64,000 nt of DNA from positions 62,001-126,000 of the forward strand of contig NZ_JAJFAY010000001.1 of the NCBI RefSeq assembly GCF_021083305.1, given 5' to 3'. The DNA is from Haladaptatus sp. DYF46. Lineage in GTDB: Archaea > Halobacteriota > Halobacteria > Halobacteriales > Haladaptataceae. Position 1 is the stretch's first letter; every line of letters starts with the position of its first letter. Made by a program: the position numbers and the translations under genes. Shown here one piece after another: positions 61,030 to 64,000 of the stretch. The notes below the pieces were generated by a model, which saw only the letters and a list, made by a program, of their open reading frames with translations, searched no databases and was not told the DNA's origin.

Positions 61030-61971
61030 TCACTCCTTCAGTGCGCCAGAGGTGAGTCCACTGACGATTTTCTCCTGCGCGATGACGACGAGGATGGCGA
61101 TTGGCAGGATGCCAACGATGCTCGCCGCCGCCATGAGGTTGTAGAACGATGCGTACTGGCCTTGGTAGCCAAGGATGCCCCACAGAATGGGGGCCCAGTG
61201 TTGTGCCTCCCCGTCCGTCATCAGGTACGAGAAGAAGAACTCGTTGTACACGTTGATAAATGTTAGCACGCCTGCCGTGGCGACGCCGGGTGCCGACAGC
61301 GGGATGATGACGCGGAACAGCGCGCCCAGTCGCGTGGTGCCCTCGATTCGCGCGGCGTCCTCCAGCCCGTCCGGAATCTGGCTGTAGAACGTCGTCAGGA
61401 TGAATATCGAGAGCGGCATGAACAGGGCGCTAAACGGGAGCAACAGCGCTCCCGGCGTGTTGTACAGCATCGGCGTGCTCAGCCCGAGTATCTCGATGTT
61501 CCCGGTGAACAGCCGGAACAGCGGGATGAGGAACGCCGCCGGTGGGAAGTACGAGATGGCGAGGATGAGCAACATCAGCGGCCCACGGCCCGGGAAGTCG
61601 AGTCGCCCGAACACGTAGCCCGCGAGGCTCGCGAGCACCAGCACGATGGCGGTGGTCAACAACGCGAGCACGAAGCTGTTGAACATGTACACGTGGAACG
61701 GTAACCGCTGGAAGATCTCCACGAATGCACCGGGATTGAACCCCTTCGGCAGGAGTCCCATATTGACGATATTGTTGCTCGGCGTCAACGCGAGGACGAG
61801 CAACCAGTACAGCGGGAACAGCGTGGTGAACAGGAAGAACACCATGACGAGGTAGAACAACCCTCGGTAGGTGCTCTCGGGGTCCTGCATCGCCCCTTTC
61901 GCCCACCGCCGGAACGGACCGAGGTTTTCATCCTCTTCTGACATGGTTTGGTCGGCTTCGGCTTGCGCCAT
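61030..61971 (-). CDS. Sugar ABC transporter permease (MalG type)
   Basis: A 313-residue inner-membrane permease with six helices. The EAA loop facing the ATPase is EDAARIEGTTRLGALFRVIIPLSAPG (in pieces). The long soluble N-terminus (MAQAEADQTMSEEDENLGPF) is acidic. It forms a heterodimer with the other permease, which ends one base before this one begins. Confidence 0.95.
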   Translation of the reverse strand: MAQAEADQTMSEEDENLGPFRRWAKGAMQDPESTYRGLFYLVMVFFLFTTLFPLYWLLVLALTPSNNIVNMGLLPKGFNPGAFVEIFQRLPFHVYMFNSFVLALLTTAIVLVLASLAGYVFGRLDFPGRGPLMLLILAISYFPPAAFLIPLFRLFTGNIEILGLSTPMLYNTPGALLLPFSALFMPLSIFILTTFYSQIPDGLEDAARIEGTTRLGALFRVIIPLSAPGVATAGVLTFINVYNEFFFSYLMTDGEAQHWAPILWGILGYQGQYASFYNLMAAASIVGILPIAILVVIAQEKIVSGLTSGALKE

Positions 61972-62964
61972 TTAGATCGCCTCCGCGCTCTCGCGGAACT
62001 TCACGATGTACACCGTCACCACGATGCCGATGATGGCCGCCGTCACGAACGCGATGGCGGACGCCGTCCCGTACCGTCGGACGCTGAACGTCGAGACGAC
62101 GAGACAGGACAGCGACGGAACGGTCGCACACCCGGACATAGTTTGGATGAGGCCGTAAATCCGCATCGCCGCGATGGTACGGAACAGCATCGCGACCATG
62201 ACCGTCGGGAAGACGAGCGGCAGCGTTATCATCTTGAACTGCTGCCACTTCGACGCGCCCGCGACCTTGGCCACGTCGTAGAGGCTTCGGTCGACGCTCT
62301 GCAATCCGGCGAGGATGAGCAGGGCCATGAACGCCGTCGTCTTCCACACGTCGGCCACGATGATGATGGACAACGCCTCCGGGCTGTTGACCAGCGGCGT
62401 CGTCGAGAATCCAACCACGTTGTGAAGGATGTCGGCCCCGAAGCCGATTCCCGGTTGGAAGAGCAGGTAGAAGATCATCCCCTGGATGACGATGGGAACC
62501 GCCCACGGGAGGATGATCGCGACCCGCACCCAGCGCCGACCGCGGAAGTCCTGATCCAACACGAGCGCCTGTCCGAAGCCGACGATGGTTTCGAACAGGA
62601 CGCTGACGATGGTGAAGATGAACGTGACGATAAGGGCGCTTTTGAACGGAGAACTGAGGTCGATGAACGGTTGCGGTAGTGCGACCGTATCGAGTTTCCC
62701 CGTCAGCAGGTTCACGTAGTTCTCGAACCCGACGAATCCGCCGATCTGAGCGGGCCCTGTGATACTGTCTGCGTGCAATGACATCTCGAACGTCCGCAAG
62801 AGCGGCCAGAAGGCGATGACGCCGAGGAGCAGTAGGGCGGGAAGCAAGAGGAGATACGCGAACTGCGTCTCGCTCAGGCTCTCGATCCAGCGAACTGCGC
62901 TGGCGTAGGCACCCGACTTCGGCTGCTCTCGCAAACCGTGTTCCGTTGGTTCTTCAGTTGCCAT
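61972..62964 (-). CDS. Sugar ABC transporter permease (MalF type)
   Basis: A 330-residue permease with six helices. LRTFEMSLH and NYVNLLTG are the MalF-like periplasmic part, and YDVAKVAGASKWQQFKMITLPLVFP the EAA loop (read in pieces). Compared with typical copies, the last loop holds an extra stretch (MSGCATVPSLSCLVVSTFSVRRYG). The binding-protein gene starts just upstream, with 2 bp between stop and start. Confidence 0.95.
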   Translation of the reverse strand: MATEEPTEHGLREQPKSGAYASAVRWIESLSETQFAYLLLLPALLLLGVIAFWPLLRTFEMSLHADSITGPAQIGGFVGFENYVNLLTGKLDTVALPQPFIDLSSPFKSALIVTFIFTIVSVLFETIVGFGQALVLDQDFRGRRWVRVAIILPWAVPIVIQGMIFYLLFQPGIGFGADILHNVVGFSTTPLVNSPEALSIIIVADVWKTTAFMALLILAGLQSVDRSLYDVAKVAGASKWQQFKMITLPLVFPTVMVAMLFRTIAAMRIYGLIQTMSGCATVPSLSCLVVSTFSVRRYGTASAIAFVTAAIIGIVVTVYIVKFRESAEAI

Positions 62965-62966
62965 GA

Positions 62967-64000
62967 TTATTTGTTGTAGTTCTCGATTTGGGTCAACTGG
63001 CTTTTCAAGGTGGACATCGCGGATTCCGGCGAGGCCTCGTTGGCGTACGCCGCGTGCACTTGCTGGGCCACCTTACCCGACTCCTGTGGCCAGACCGCCG
63101 TGACGGGGCGTGGAACGGCGTTCTGGCCGGCCACCCGCAATTGGTCGACGTATCGACCGATGACCGGTACCTGTCTCGCCTTCTTCGATTTGAGTAGTTC
63201 CGGTTCGGGCGGGAGCCAACCGATGACTTCGAACATTTTCAGCTTGAACGACGATTTCATCATCGCCCGGATCACCTCGAAGGCGGTTTCCCTCTTCGGC
63301 GAGTTCGGGTTGACGGTCAGGTGCCACCCGCCGAGGGCCGCGGCGGGGCCGCCCGTTCCCTTGTACTTCGCCTCGCTCGGTTTGACGCCGTACGGAATCG
63401 GCATGACGCCGAGGCCCTTTCCGAACACGTCGTCGGCCCCGTTGATGACGATGGAGTACGGCCAGTTTCGGTGCATGACCGCATTCTTGTTCGTGAACGG
63501 CGCACGTGAAGTCTCCTCGGACCACGAGAGGACGGCGGTCGGCGCGATGCCACCCTCGTACCCCTGTAACGTTCCGGGTGCGGACGACCCGTGAATGAAC
63601 GTCCGAATCATCTTGATGGACTTGATGACCGGGTCCTCGGCGACGGTCACCGGACGCTTCCCGATTGGCCCGAACAGGTTATCGTGTGAGCCGAAGTACG
63701 CGCCGCCCCACGAGGTCATGAACTCGTTGAAGTCACAACAGGAGAGTCCCTCGTAGATGTCCGCTTGGAACGTAAATCCGTAGTCCATGTCGTTCTGTTT
63801 TTGGACCTCCTTGGTCACCTTGGAGAACTTCTTCCACGAGATGGAGTTCGTTCCCCACTTTTCCTTGTCCGGTTCGAACCCGGCCTTCTTCACGAGGTCC
63901 TTCCGATACTGCATCGTCGGGAAATCGGGGAAGAGGGGGACGCCGTACAGGTCCCCGTTCGTGGACTTCGCGGTCTGGACGCTGGCTTCGAAGTAGTCGT
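62967..64000 (-). CDS. Sugar ABC transporter substrate-binding protein (partial)
   Basis: The gene enters from beyond base 64000, so the N-terminus and signal or lipobox are missing; about 345 codons are visible. It is an extracellular solute-binding protein of family 1: LYGVPLFPDFPTMQYRKDLVKKAGFEP, then WKKFSKVTKEVQ, WGGAYFGSHDN, MHRNWPYSIV, GGWHLTVNPNSPKRETAFEVIRAM. The ligand is probably a sugar or oligosaccharide. The full operon probably starts outside the window. Confidence 0.92.
   Translation of the reverse strand, partial: DYFEASVQTAKSTNGDLYGVPLFPDFPTMQYRKDLVKKAGFEPDKEKWGTNSISWKKFSKVTKEVQKQNDMDYGFTFQADIYEGLSCCDFNEFMTSWGGAYFGSHDNLFGPIGKRPVTVAEDPVIKSIKMIRTFIHGSSAPGTLQGYEGGIAPTAVLSWSEETSRAPFTNKNAVMHRNWPYSIVINGADDVFGKGLGVMPIPYGVKPSEAKYKGTGGPAAALGGWHLTVNPNSPKRETAFEVIRAMMKSSFKLKMFEVIGWLPPEPELLKSKKARQVPVIGRYVDQLRVAGQNAVPRPVTAVWPQESGKVAQQVHAAYANEASPESAMSTLKSQLTQIENYNK

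Overview
The window comes from a haloarchaeon (class Halobacteria). The predicted proteins are strongly Asp/Glu-rich and Lys-poor. The information-processing genes are archaeal: aMBF1, Lsm, L37e, PriS, Gins51, aPelota, RqcH, CDC48 and RtcB with archease. Many genes have a TATA-like box about 25-30 bp upstream of the start codon, as in leaderless haloarchaeal transcripts. GC looks high but moderate for the class. A Haladaptatus-like genus is plausible, but nothing in the window proves it. It looks like ordinary chromosome: I see no CRISPR array, no intact insertion sequence and no replication origin.

Layout. 1-8.7 kb: a partial flavoprotein, a crotonase-fold enzyme, a palindrome-rich non-coding stretch (1.81-2.54 kb), MsrB, a small zinc protein, a D-2-hydroxyacid dehydrogenase, an SLC13/RCK permease, a tandem UspA protein and small membrane and VOC proteins. 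8.7-13.6 kb: RqcH (NFACT) and Pelota, both stalled-ribosome factors, separated by two convergent DUF4013 paralogues. 13.7-24.5 kb: a membrane-anchored unknown, an MBL-fold hydrolase, a Tat-exported M14-like amidohydrolase with a Ser/Asp tail, an Lhr-type helicase, a second SLC13 permease and a Dna2-like nuclease-helicase. 24.6-29.5 kb: prolyl oligopeptidase, AlaX and aMBF1. An FkbM methyltransferase lies between two copies of a ~75-bp direct repeat that separates aMBF1 from alaX. 29.6-31.8 kb: small genes and tRNA-Leu(GAG), followed by an array of hairpins and a diverged fragment of the same tRNA.

31.8-44.6 kb: a DUF420 protein, purF with the L37e/Lsm pair, an M42 peptidase, a membrane protein with a His-Lys-Gly tandem repeat, a zinc protease-like protein, a PfkB kinase, a Gfo/Idh/MocA oxidoreductase, a ribose-1,5-bisphosphate isomerase-like protein, a lipoprotein and the RtcB/archease RNA-ligation pair. 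44.1-50.1 kb: GNAT, the PriS-Gins51 replication pair, an ABM-domain protein, a hairpin-rich spacer, and CDC48 translationally coupled to an Hsp20-like small protein. 50.3-57.3 kb: alpha/beta hydrolase, PanB, a Bat-like HTH regulator, HAD phosphatase, acyl-CoA dehydrogenase, a membrane-bound HTH protein and a Nudix hydrolase. 57.3-64 kb: a minus-strand carbohydrate module made of a sugar ABC importer (binding protein cut by the window edge, two permeases, MalK-type ATPase, small membrane protein), a Gfo/Idh dehydrogenase and a TIM-barrel isomerase. A palindrome and a 10-bp phased repeat lie in its promoter regions.

The genes form several short operons rather than one pathway. Four stretches longer than 300 bp have no convincing gene (1810-2544, 14994-15435, 31030-31453, 47182-47610). 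Three of these carry strong stem-loops and look like dispersed haloarchaeal repeat elements. Product names rest on motifs and family recognition by eye; no database search was run.
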